Shown: positions 1 to 7,484 of the stretch, piece by piece | How positions within the stretch are numbered: the stretch's first letter is position 1 | How the letters are laid out: the number at the start of each line of letters is the position of its first letter | Origin: Sinohyriopsis cumingii | Lineage: Eukaryota; Mollusca; Bivalvia; Unionida; Unionidae | Direction of reading: 5' to 3' | Length of the DNA: 64,000 bases | Assembly (NCBI GenBank): GCA_028554795.2 | Contig: CM068830.1 | Location: 106,243,145-106,307,144 of the forward strand | The notes under the pieces: model-generated | What the model saw: the letters and a program-made list of their open reading frames with translations, nothing else | The model's database searches: none | What the model was told of the DNA's origin: nothing | Position numbers and translations under genes: made by a program

Positions 1-283
1 AAAGAAATAGACTGACCAAAAAGCCTGTAGTTGCCAGCACCATACAAAGCTCGACGTAGGTCTATGATCTGCGTTTTTGTAACAGATGATAATGTGTCTA
101 CAAGTTCTGGGAGCTTTATCTGTTTCCAATCAGTGGCTTGTTTTAAGCGAATGTTTAGAGACTCTGCATTGTTATTGGTCCATAACTTAGAAATGATATT
201 TGCTTTTAATGGTTGCTAAACATGTTATAAAATTTTACCTTTGAAATGTGTTTCATAGTAAGTTTTAAATCTAGATGATTATC
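1..283 (-). pseudogene. C-terminal fragment of host MULE-type transposase gene
   Basis: Read on the minus strand, this stretch encodes the end of a MULE-type transposase domain. Recognisable parts are the TNNNAESLN block and the RRALYGAGNY block, as in PHD-OTU-MULE proteins of invertebrates. It is the continuation of the gene at 35,488-37,731: removing everything between the two ATTATC copies brings the reading back to a YFDN context. A stop or frame change near 205-215 separates the first ~75 bases after the junction from the conserved part, so this copy is probably decayed. The reading runs off the window at base 1. Identity is inferred from motif memory, not from a search. Confidence 0.7.
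278..283. repeat. Left target-site duplication of Polinton-A (ATTATC)
   Basis: ATTATC at 278-283 directly precedes the terminus AGTAGTGAATGG. The same six bases follow the other terminus at 35,488-35,493. Six-base duplications and AG...CT ends are the known signature of Polinton integration. Confidence 0.93.
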
Positions 284-516
284 AGTAGTGAATGGGGGCG
301 ATAGCGGGACAAGGGGACTTACCATTAAATGTAGGGGTCCCGGCCCTTGGGGGACTACGTAAATTTAACATGGGAGATATTGTTGCGGCCCTTTGGGGAC
401 AATGGGAATTGACATGGGAATCTATTTTGGGTTAGTTTAGGGACAAGGGAAATTTAACATGGGAGAAAGAAAGCAATTCTAGGGACAAGGGGAATTTAAC
501 ATGGAAATAAATCGTG
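284..516. repeat. Polinton-A left TIR, outer part
   Basis: This is the reverse complement of 35,255-35,487 with few changes. The TIR is itself an array of imperfect 45-60-base units built on 'tagggacaaggggaattt aacatggga'-like sequence. It was cut at 511-516 (ATCGTG) by insertion of Polinton-B and resumes at 17,844. Confidence 0.92.
511..516. repeat. Left target-site duplication of Polinton-B (ATCGTG)
   Basis: ATCGTG precedes AGTAGTGAAAGGGG here and follows CCCTTTCACTACT at 17,844-17,849. The unbroken site, AATCGTGGGACTG, is preserved in the right TIR of Polinton-A near 35,255. Confidence 0.93.
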
Positions 517-1023
517 AGTAGTGAAAGGGGTGAGATTAGCGTCAATGGGAATTAGCATTAAAAACACCCCATGGGCGAGATTAGCGTCAATGGAAATTTA
601 ACATTAACCACCCTGGGCGAGATTAGCGTCAATGGAAATTTAACATGGGCAAAAAACCCTGGGTAAGATTAACGTCAATGGAATTTAACATTGGAGAAAG
701 GAAAAAAAAGGAAATATTGAGATTAGCGTCAAAGGCATTCGAACAATGGAAAAAAAAATATCGATTCTAGGGACAAAGGCAATTGAACATGGGGAATAGA
801 GTTTGGGTCTGTCTAGGGACAAGGGGAATTGAACATGGGAATAAAGTGTGGGTTTGTCTAGGGACAAAGGGGAATTGAACATGTTAGAAAAAAAACTACT
901 TTAGGGACAAGGGGAATTGAACATGGGATTTTTTTTTTTTTAAATTTTTTTTATAAAGGGGTAGGCAATTGAAAAGTCATTCTCTTTTCGAGAAATATGG
1001 CTGGCCCTGAAAAGGGCCTTTGG
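517..1023. repeat. Polinton-B left TIR
   Basis: Inverted match to 17,337-17,843. It contains two families of short internal repeats: units with GAGATTAGCGTCAATGG and units with AGGGACAAGGGGAATTGAAC, each followed by an AACATGGGA-like end. The inner edge includes the histone-type stem-loop at 1,003-1,018, so the 3' end of the outermost gene is encoded in the TIR. Confidence 0.92.
1003..1018 (-). terminator. Histone-type 3' stem-loop of the gene at 1,045-1,425
   Basis: On the minus strand it reads GGCCCTTTTCAGGGCC: a six-pair stem with a TTTC loop, AAA before it and purine-rich TCTCGAAAAGAGA after it. This is the form of the metazoan replication-dependent histone mRNA end. It lies 27 nt beyond the last coding base. 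Confidence 0.88.
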
Positions 1024-1044
1024 TTTCTTCTTCTTCTTTTGCTT

Positions 1045-1425
1045 CTAATTTCTTCTTTTTCTCCACCAACTTCTTATTTTCTCACCTACACTCTTTTTCT
1101 TCTTTTTTTTCTCCTCCTCTTCTTTCTTCTCTTCCTCCTCCTCTTCTTTCTTCCTCTTCTCATTTTCTTCTTCTTTTTCAATTTTTTCATTCCATTTTCT
1201 TATTCTTATCCTTTCCTCTTCATCCTCCTTCTCCTCCTTTATTTCCTTCATCACACCACTTATCATGTCCTTTGCTTTTCTTAAGTTGTTAATCTCTATT
1301 TTTACTCTATGCGGACTATAAGAATAGTGGTCTTCATTGAGTCGTACTAGCATTTGTTCTATCATGCCCAAATTGTCAGGGACGTCTTGCAATGTTTGAA
1401 ATTTATCGAGGTGGTTCGAAGCCAT
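1045..1425 (-). CDS. Accessory coiled-coil protein 1 (Polinton-B left arm)
   Basis: 126 aa, unrecognised. The first ~55 residues are mixed (start MASNHLDKFQTLQDV); the rest is a long Glu/Lys/Arg-rich charged helix, probably a coiled coil, ending in the basic tail WWRKRRN. Similar length and layout to the next two genes suggest a tandem family. The ATG at 1,425 follows a TATA-like TATAAG (about 1,464-1,473) and the shared upstream motif at 1,482-1,510. The stop codon is followed by a histone-type stem-loop instead of a poly(A) signal. Function unknown; low-complexity composition prevents a family call. Confidence 0.7.
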   Translation of the reverse strand: MASNHLDKFQTLQDVPDNLGMIEQMLVRLNEDHYSYSPHRVKIEINNLRKAKDMISGVMKEIKEEKEDEEERIRIRKWNEKIEKEEENEKRKKEEEEEEKKEEEEKKKKKKSVGEKIRSWWRKRRN

Positions 1426-1463
1426 CTTCTCTGTAGAATGGTTTGAACGACGAATACTGTGGG

Positions 1464-1510
1464 TTCTTATACGAAAAGCGTGGACGTGAAGGAAAACATC
1501 CCCCTAAAAC
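1464..1510 (-). promoter_or_regulatory. Left-arm promoter: conserved motif plus TATA
   Basis: The plus-strand motif GGACGTGAAGGAAAACATCC (1,482-1,501), followed by CCCTAAAAC, lies 5' of the gene at 1,045-1,425. On the gene side it is followed by CGTATAAGAA, a TATA-like box ~40 nt before the ATG. The motif recurs at 2,651, 3,523 and 18,644 before other left-arm genes. A further copy with one change is at 1,551-1,572. Confidence 0.72.
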
Positions 1511-1599
1511 ATAAAATTGATATTACCTAGATCATGACCTAACATCGTGCGGACGTGAAAGAAAACATCCCCTACTTTTCTCATTTCATATAATATACT

Positions 1600-1985
1600 A
1601 TCCACATAAGTGAAGCAACAATAAACAAACCCCAAATCTACTATTTACACACGCAAATCATTAAAACAAAATCCATAATCTACTATCCACACAATCGTAC
1701 GTGAGCGGTTACAAAACCCAAACTATACTCTCCACATACGCTAAGAAACAATAAACAAAATCCATAATCTACTATCCACACAATCGTACGTGAGCGGTTA
1801 CAAAACCCAAACTATACTCTCCACATACGCTAAGAAACAATAAACAAAATCCATAATCTACTATCCACACAATGGTACGTGAGCGGTTACAAAACCCAAA
1901 CTATACTCTTCACATACGCTAAGAAACAATAAAGAAACCCATAATCTACCATTCACACAAACTTACGTGAGCAGTTAAAAACACA
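1600..1985. repeat. 89-bp tandem repeat between left-arm modules
   Basis: About 3.6 copies of an 89-base unit containing ATCCATAATCTACTATCC and CGTACGTGAGCGGTTACAAA; exact starts at 1,671, 1,760 and 1,849. A diverged single unit occurs in the matching position of the next module (~2,805-2,930). No coding potential seen. Confidence 0.8.
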
Positions 1986-2050
1986 AACACACAAACACAT
2001 ACACTTGCACTATGAAAAAAGAGTTAGTGTTTATATTCACACTACTCTAC

Positions 2051-2098
<48 letters not shown>
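2051..2098. repeat. (CA)n microsatellite
   Basis: About 23 CA units following CTACTCTACCTA. The second module has the same flank (2,985-3,006) with only a few CA units, so the array expanded after the module duplicated. Confidence 0.9.
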
Positions 2099-2137
2099 TG
2101 GCAAATTGATGGTTATTTCTTTTCTAGAGTATTGGGT

Positions 2138-2153
2138 AGCCCTGAAAAGGGCT
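2138..2153 (-). terminator. Histone-type 3' stem-loop of the gene at 2,185-2,583
   Basis: The minus strand reads AGCCCTTTTCAGGGCT: same loop and six-pair stem as the others, with a compensating A-T outer pair. The downstream purine tract is TCTAGAAAAGAAA. It lies 32 nt past the end of the coding region. Confidence 0.85.
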
Positions 2154-2184
2154 GGGTTTTTTTTGGAACTTCATGGACACCTGG

Positions 2185-2583
2185 TTAATGGTGGCACCTT
2201 CCAGGCCTGGCGCCACATACACATCTTGTTCCCCAGTTGCTTTTTACTTTTTTGGGGGAGAGAGCAGAGGCAGGATATGTGGCTTCAAAATCCCAATTTT
2301 CGGTTTCTGGGATTCTGAAATTTCTTCTTCTTTTCTCCTTTTCCTCCTCCTCTTCTTTGTATCTTCTCTCCTCCTCTTCTTTGTATCTTCTCTCCTCTTC
2401 TTTGTATCTTCTTTCCTCCTCTTCTTTGTATCTTCTCTCCTCCTCTTCTTTATTTCTTCTTTCCTCCTCCTCTCTCATCCTTCCTTCTTCCACAATGGCC
2501 TCCGCGGCCAGTTCGTTCAACAGGCGCCTGGCATATTCCAGATGAACATGAAGTTCCAACAGTTTCGCCAGTCTCGTGTTCAT
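2185..2583 (-). CDS. Accessory coiled-coil protein 2 (Polinton-B left arm)
   Basis: 132 aa from the first ATG at 2,583; reading upstream to 2,598 gives no ATG. The N-terminus MNTRLAKLLELHVHLEYAR aligns by eye with the start of the gene at 3,091-3,453, so the two are paralogues. Next comes a repeated EEERRYKEE segment (about five 8-residue units), probably coiled coil, then a tail with a few Cys/His (CVCGARPGRCHH). The upstream motif is at 2,651-2,676 with TATA-like TAGTATAAA at ~2,634-2,641, and the 3' end is histone-type. Function unknown. Confidence 0.7.
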   Translation of the reverse strand: MNTRLAKLLELHVHLEYARRLLNELAAEAIVEEGRMREEEERRNKEEEERRYKEEEERRYKEEERRYKEEEERRYKEEEEEKEKRRRNFRIPETENWDFEATYPASALSPKKVKSNWGTRCVCGARPGRCHH

Positions 2584-2633
2584 TCTAGTGTTGATCAATC
2601 AACAAGGGTAGCTGGACTGCCGAACGAGTTTCA

Positions 2634-2676
2634 ATTTATACTAAAACTGCGGACGTGAAGGAAAACATCCCCCTAA
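2634..2676 (-). promoter_or_regulatory. Left-arm promoter, second copy
   Basis: GGACGTGAAGGAAAACATCC at 2,651-2,670, followed toward the gene by TAGTATAAATTG. It sits 50-70 nt before the ATG at 2,583. A decayed second copy (GCGGACCTAAAAGAAACG) lies at ~2,721-2,740. Confidence 0.72.
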
Positions 2677-3047
2677 AAAACACAAAATTGATCTTACCTA
2701 GATCATGACCAAAAAACAACGCGCGGACCTAAAAGAAACGCTCACTCACTTTTTTATACTACCCATTCCTATTCTAAAAAAATTTTTCATTAATCACTCC
2801 AATATACTATTCACATACGCAAAGCAATTCAATCAAACCCCCAAAATCTACTCTCCCCACACCTCAAACAGCCAAAAAAAACATGATCTTAATCTACTAT
2901 CCACACCAACGTACGTGAGATGTTACAAACACAAACACACAAACACATACCCTCACACTATAAAAAAGAGTTAGTGTTTATATTCACACTACTCTACCTA
3001 CACACATTGGCAAATTGATTGTTATTTCTTTTCTAGAGTATTGGGGT

Positions 3048-3063
3048 AGCCCTGAAAAGGGCT
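3048..3063 (-). terminator. Histone-type 3' stem-loop of the gene at 3,091-3,453
   Basis: AGCCCTTTTCAGGGCT on the minus strand, 28 nt past the end of the coding region, with the TCTAGAAAAGAAA tract downstream. Confidence 0.85.
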
Positions 3064-3090
3064 GTTTTTTTTGTTTGCTATGGCAATCTT

Positions 3091-3453
3091 TTAGTTTCTA
3101 AGAATGCGATGTCCTCTGAGGATAGACTTTCTGGCGATAGGTCTGCTTCTTCGGAAAGAGAAGAAGAACTCTTTGGTGTCGATACGACAATCGACAAAGC
3201 CTCTCTCAGGTTCAGGTTCCTGCTGCTGTTGCTGCTGTTGATGTTGTTGTTGCTGATGTCTCTGAAGTCTGTACTTCTCTGTCCATTCTTCTTTCTCCCT
3301 GTTCACTTCTTCTCTGAAGAGTTTTTCTATCAAGTCTTCAGTGACTTTTAGCATTCTCACATTCTCTATCTCTTCTGTCTTCGGTATCAGACTGTGTCTG
3401 ACCCTATGCAAATTCACGTAGGCTTCGTTTAGCTTAGCTAGTTTGGAGCACAT
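3091..3453 (-). CDS. Accessory protein 3, Gln-rich (Polinton-B left arm)
   Basis: 120 aa from the ATG at 3,453. The start MCSKLAKLNEAYVNLHRVRH matches accessory protein 2, marking it as a paralogue. The middle is helical and charged, followed by a Gln/His run (QQQQHQQQQQQQ), then a basic C-terminus with RRSRPIARK. Its promoter motif is at 3,523-3,546 with a TTTAAGAA TATA-like box; the 3' end is a histone-type stem-loop. Role unknown. Confidence 0.7.
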   Translation of the reverse strand: MCSKLAKLNEAYVNLHRVRHSLIPKTEEIENVRMLKVTEDLIEKLFREEVNREKEEWTEKYRLQRHQQQQHQQQQQQQEPEPERGFVDCRIDTKEFFFSFRRSRPIARKSILRGHRILRN

Positions 3454-3505
3454 CTTCGTAGGAGGATGAGTCGACAATGGATGGTTAGACTGGAAACAAC
3501 CCGGT

Positions 3506-3546
3506 TCTTAAAGTGAAAGCGCGGACGTGAAGGAAAACATCCCTCC
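3506..3546 (-). promoter_or_regulatory. Left-arm promoter, third copy
   Basis: GGACGTGAAGGAAAACATCC at 3,523-3,542 with CTTTAAGAAC ~10 nt nearer the gene. It lies before the accessory gene at 3,091-3,453. Confidence 0.7.
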
Positions 3547-3892
3547 ACGGTTTTCGAGCCGCAATGTTCAATGAGTGTCATGAGAGGGATAGTAAGAAGT
3601 CAAAGAGCATGAATCAAACATTCTTATAGCCAAACAAATCACAAAGGCATTTTTTTCAAAACACATCATTTTTTGTTCAAAAATCACTTAACACTAACCA
3701 ACAACTCTAACATTTTTTAACAATAATCCAACAATATAACATCAAACATCTTTTCAATTTACACTCTACTTTAAACAGGGTTGGCAAAGTTGTGAATGAA
3801 AGTGTGATTTCCACTATTGCAAGTCATTGAGTCATGGATGGACACTACGTTTCCTAGCTGAAGACAACAAAATAAGCATACTAGTCAAAAAA
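3547..3892. other. Non-coding spacer, left arm to late-gene block
   Basis: 346 bases of AT-rich sequence. It should contain the 3' end of the late minus-strand transcripts. I see no clean AATAAA and no histone-type stem-loop here. Confidence 0.5.
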
Positions 3893-4375
3893 TCAACGAT
3901 TTACTTTCTCATCGTTTCTAGAAAAATCACGATCAAAATAAGTCACTAAATGTTCTTTTGCTGATAATAAGTGATCAATTTCGATCTCGACTTTCTCTTT
4001 GAATTTGTCAAAGAGGGTTTTGATGTAATGGATGTCTCGAGTCGTTAATGGAGGACAGAAATGTTCACGAAAGTCTTTATACCACCAACGTAACACATCT
4101 TTTTTAAACAGACTCCAAGCTTCGTCCAGATATTCGTTGAATTTTTCTTCTTGACTGATGTTTTGACATCCATAGTAATCATGCTTCATCCATGTCGTAG
4201 TTGTCTCTGCCAGGTATGTAGCACAGTAGGAGACCAATTGCTGTTCTTGTTCTGGCCATCTCGACTTGATCACGATGTCCTTTTCGTCTTTGTGTTGGGA
4301 TTCTCCTTCCACGGTCTCCTCACATTCCATCTTCAAAGCTTCTCCACTAGGTAAAGAGGGATAACAGTCTTCCAT
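3893..4375 (-). CDS. Unknown Polinton-B protein downstream of hexon
   Basis: 160 aa, ATG at 4,375, only a few bases after the hexon stop and so probably on the same transcript. An acidic N-terminus (~40 aa) is followed by a mainly helical, Trp/Tyr-rich region (WWYKDFREHFCPP, IHYIKTLFDKFKEK). No membrane segment or catalytic motif seen. No family recognised; position suggests a late or accessory role. Confidence 0.65.
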   Translation of the reverse strand: MEDCYPSLPSGEALKMECEETVEGESQHKDEKDIVIKSRWPEQEQQLVSYCATYLAETTTTWMKHDYYGCQNISQEEKFNEYLDEAWSLFKKDVLRWWYKDFREHFCPPLTTRDIHYIKTLFDKFKEKVEIEIDHLLSAKEHLVTYFDRDFSRNDEKVNR

Positions 4376-4380
4376 GGCTT

Positions 4381-5709
4381 CTAGTAATCTAGAATGACTT
4401 CTCTCAAACTGTTGATTTCTATGGTATTATCGAATTCTGCATACAGGATGACGTTCAACGTTACATCATCATCACCGATTCTGTTTCCGAACTGAATTTC
4501 CACACGAATCTGGCCGGATTTTATAGGGTGGAAATGTCCCTCGTCGCTGCCTTGGTCTGGAGTGAAATCAAAAGCCCACAAAGCATAGCCTCCGTCATAA
4601 TCGTCGTACGTAATGCCGTGACTGGTGTTGGTTCCTAACTGTCCCGTGGCTTCGTACAAGGACAAGTACGATCTCAAGTAATTCTTCTTCTCAAAGTCAG
4701 GTTCGAAAGGTCGGGTACACAAGGTCTTGCCATCGCGACTGACTTCAATCTTGGACACGTTGAAGTGATGAAAGTTGAAAGGATTTTTAGTGATAGCTCC
4801 GTTGAAGGTTTCATTCGAGACCATACCAAGGATCAAACGTTTGGGTAGCTGTCCTTGGAACAGATGATCTTCAATCATGGATCGCTGTCCACTAGGAATG
4901 GTGAAAGTTTTCACTTCTACGCGTCGGATCGGATACTTGGAGGTCGTTCTGCTCAACGTCTGACTGATGTCGTTACCTGCTTTAGGTAACACTTCCACAC
5001 GACGTACGTAGAGTCTGGCTTCTTGGATTTTGGTTTTGTACTCGCCAGCATCAGCCAATAAATGGAAAGCGGTACTGCTCCGATTCAGTCTCAGGCGGAC
5101 ATCCACCCCGTTCAGCAAATATTTTTCTTGCAACCACATGTCCAAATGCAAACGATCCATCAGTTCTAAACTTTGGTTGGGTCCTATGATTCTCTTTCTT
5201 CGTTCTACAAATCCCTCATTGGTGGTTGTTTTTGATTTGGGGTCAGCTTCAAGACCTGTTTTATCAAATTCGCCCGCTTCGTCAGGTTCCCATAGCACGC
5301 AGGCATTGAGATGAGTGTTCTTGGCGTCTATTCCGTACGTCAAGAGATTTTCCAGGTAGGCACGGTAAGGGCAAGTATCCATGCTGCTACTAACCAGTTT
5401 GTTGTTCAAGTACAAGTCCACTGAGCTGAACAAGGAATGCATGAAATTGTTGACGGGATCTACTGGCTCAGTGTCTATAGCATTTCCATCCTTATCTACA
5501 ACTTTGACTTTCAGGTACAAGTAACTGCTATTCAGATCGATGTAATCTTCGGGCTGTCCCTTGATTTCAAACTCGATGGGAGCGGAATCGGTCAATGAGG
5601 AGACGGGATGAAATTCCACCCATTGGGATTCTTGCATGGTCATCATGGTGGGGGGCATGGCAAACAGATCCAGTTCCGTCTTGGAACAGGCGCAAGACTC
5701 TCGGTGCAT
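4381..5709 (-). CDS. Hexon: major capsid protein, Polinton/adintovirus type
   Basis: 442 aa from the first ATG at 5,709. It is the double-jelly-roll major capsid protein that forms the trimeric capsomer. Seen: the N-terminal SQWVEFHPVSSLTD block and PIEFEI, PVNNFMHSLFSSVDLYLN, RAYLENLLTYG, a central LNGVDVRLRLNRS and a C-terminal region ending near LREVILDY. These are hallmarks of the widespread Polinton MCP family, and the length is usual. The frame is open throughout. It overlaps nothing; the pVI-like gene ends just upstream at 5,730, consistent with a late transcription unit running leftward. Confidence 0.93.
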   Translation of the reverse strand: MHRESCACSKTELDLFAMPPTMMTMQESQWVEFHPVSSLTDSAPIEFEIKGQPEDYIDLNSSYLYLKVKVVDKDGNAIDTEPVDPVNNFMHSLFSSVDLYLNNKLVSSSMDTCPYRAYLENLLTYGIDAKNTHLNACVLWEPDEAGEFDKTGLEADPKSKTTTNEGFVERRKRIIGPNQSLELMDRLHLDMWLQEKYLLNGVDVRLRLNRSSTAFHLLADAGEYKTKIQEARLYVRRVEVLPKAGNDISQTLSRTTSKYPIRRVEVKTFTIPSGQRSMIEDHLFQGQLPKRLILGMVSNETFNGAITKNPFNFHHFNVSKIEVSRDGKTLCTRPFEPDFEKKNYLRSYLSLYEATGQLGTNTSHGITYDDYDGGYALWAFDFTPDQGSDEGHFHPIKSGQIRVEIQFGNRIGDDDVTLNVILYAEFDNTIEINSLREVILDY

Positions 5710-5729
5710 CCTTTTTTTGTTGCAGTGTC

Positions 5730-6146
5730 TCAATAATCGAAAACGTCTAAGTCTCGAACGGTTCTTCTTTTCTTGGCCTTTCTAGCTTGAAGTCTGGTGA
5801 AAGGGTGTTTTCTTCGTCGTCTCTTTCTGCCTTGTCCTTGCTGAATGCTTGCCTCGGTAGCGTGCAGGGCATTTATAGGTGTGTCTTGTCGGCCCAAAAG
5901 GTCTTTACCCGTTTGCAGCAAGACATTTTTGCCTGCCCTCATGAAGGCTTCTTTAGGGTTTTGTTTGTCGATGATGACATTTTGGAGAAATTCTTTGCCT
6001 TGTGTCAGTGCCGCATTTTTCAAGGCGTGCAATCCGCGTGTCACCATCGGTTTCAACACCGGGGCCACTGAACGAAAGGCCGATTTTAACACATCTCTTA
6101 AACCGTGTCCTCGCTGTCGTGCAACCCCTCGATACACTGGATACAT
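5730..6146 (-). CDS. pVI-like / basic virion protein
   Basis: 138 aa, ATG at 6,146, between penton and hexon. The N-terminal YRGVARQRGHGL, followed by amphipathic helix SVAPVLKPMVTRGLHALK, is the usual start of the small Polinton/adintovirus protein placed beside the hexon. The C-terminal third is very basic (GRKRRRRKHPFTRL, RKAKKRRTVRDL). By analogy with adenovirus pVI or core proteins it would link capsid and DNA or disturb membranes; that is inference. The frame is intact. Confidence 0.8.
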   Translation of the reverse strand: MYPVYRGVARQRGHGLRDVLKSAFRSVAPVLKPMVTRGLHALKNAALTQGKEFLQNVIIDKQNPKEAFMRAGKNVLLQTGKDLLGRQDTPINALHATEASIQQGQGRKRRRRKHPFTRLQARKAKKRRTVRDLDVFDY

Positions 6147-6187
6147 GATTTACGAGTCGTGAGAGAACCGTTTTCGAAAATGGAGTT

Positions 6188-7063
6188 TCACCGTGATTTT
6201 CTTTTGGTGAATGGAATATTTTGTCCCAAATCTCCTTTTATAGCAATGTTGACCGTGTCCAAATACGACTTGCTGACAGGCAAATAATGAGGATGCACAA
6301 ATTCCCGGTGGACGTGATAGGTGTTTCCACCTTCCTGGTCACTGGTCGTGGTACTATCCACTTTGAAAGGAATGACACGCAGTAACGGTACAGAGGTGTG
6401 TCCCACCACGTTATACTCCACCACATCGGAGTACACGAACATCAAATTCAGTCCTTGGTTCAGTTCTACAGGGAATCGAAAAAACTTGTAAAATTCCGTA
6501 TTGCTGTTGATCTTCGGTTTAAAATTTGGAGCCATTTTTGTGTCTCCACCTAAAATATCAAACAAGTCACGATTAAAACTGATGGACAACGTTTGGGTAT
6601 CCTGAAATTTCATCAGTAAGCGACAAGCCACTTTATGGTACTCCAGGGTGACACTTTTTTTGACTCTGTTCAGGGCTTTGCCAAAGGCGAACTCGAACCT
6701 GGAAGTAATGGTGTCCACCAAATGTTGGCCACTAAAATAAAACCCTGCCGGAATTTTCAAGGTGTAGATATTGAAGGGTGAATTGTTGGATGGTCTTGTG
6801 TCCCCTGAAAACCCGATGTCATTCATGGCTTCTTGTAATTGTTGGTTCAGGATTTCGACCTCAAAAGTGTTTTGCTTTTCGGTGATGTTTTGGATTTGTG
6901 TAGGGTGAATCATTTCTACTAAAGCCTATTCCCAATGGGCTTCGTGATCTAACTGGATGGCTTGAGGTAATTTAGCCGTGTAACAGCACAACGTGTTGTG
7001 GGGAAACACCTCCATGGAACTGTCACTGGGTAAGGTTAAGTAAAATTGGTTTTCGTGACTCAT
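6188..7063 (-). pseudogene. Penton (minor capsid protein) with an in-frame stop
   Basis: The reading begins at ATG 7,063, overlapping the stop of the membrane-protein gene (ATGA overlap). The first 45 codons contain the FYLTLPSDSS and FPHNTL blocks typical of Polinton pentons. A TAG at 6,926-6,928, directly after HWE, interrupts them. The frame continues with ALVEM and a 241-aa open stretch from 6,913 containing FYFSGQHL, SRFEFAFGK and NLMFVYSDVVEYNVVG. The single-jelly-roll penton sits at capsid vertices. Re-initiation at 6,913 would give a shorter protein without the conserved N-terminus. Family call by motif; break seen directly. Confidence 0.85.
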
Positions 7064-7479
7064 AATTCCAGAGTTCTGTGGCTGTCCGAGGAGTTAGTGG
7101 ACGTCAGAGGCGTGTCTCCGCCCAAAATGGGGTTCTGGTTGTGGTTGTTGTTGGAGTGGTGACTGGCACTGGTACTGGACACAAGGTTCCCGTGGTTCCC
7201 GTTCGAGGAGAATTTCAGGGAGGGATTGGGAAGCAGGTAATCGATGCAACTGCTCAATAAAATGGTCCACAGTTGTTTGTCTCCTTGTTGCAAACTCAAA
7301 TTGGCAATGGCTGCCCCGATGACACAATACACCACGAAGATTTGGCAGAAAAAGACGATTTGCGTTTTAGGCACACGTTCTCCACACCACACCCACAAGG
7401 GTTGTTTTTGTAAATCTTGCACAGAAGAACTAGGTGAAGGAGGAGTGGTCGACGTAGCTGCGTCTGTGTGAAAGGGCAT
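7060..7479 (-). CDS. Polinton late membrane protein
   Basis: 139 aa from the ATG at 7,479; upstream in-frame codons lack an ATG. PLWVWCGERVPKTQIVFF leads into a hydrophobic stretch (IFVVYCVIGAAIANLSL), then WTILLSSCIDYLLPNP and a Ser/Asn/His-rich tail. This WCGE/VPKT plus LLPNP pattern is typical of a small membrane protein found in many Polintons; its role is not established. TATA (ACTATAAAAAG) at about 7,491-7,500 lies ~15-20 nt before the ATG. Its stop overlaps the penton start. Confidence 0.8.
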   Translation of the reverse strand: MPFHTDAATSTTPPSPSSSVQDLQKQPLWVWCGERVPKTQIVFFCQIFVVYCVIGAAIANLSLQQGDKQLWTILLSSCIDYLLPNPSLKFSSNGNHGNLVSSTSASHHSNNNHNQNPILGGDTPLTSTNSSDSHRTLEL

Positions 7480-7484
7480 GATGG

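Noticed and set aside
1003-1018. Bacterial rho-independent terminator
   Set aside because: The stem-loop followed by T-rich plus-strand sequence looks like one at first, but the DNA is eukaryotic, and loop TTTC, AAA/ACCCA flanks and the purine tract on the coding strand fit the histone 3' signal.
517-1023. CRISPR-like array in the TIR
   Set aside because: Repeats are imperfect, spacing is irregular, units run into each other, and no cas genes are present.
1020-1292. Leu/Phe/Ser-rich plus-strand frames at 1.0-1.3 and 2.1-2.7 kb
   Set aside because: They are the opposite strand of Glu/Lys-rich coiled-coil codons.
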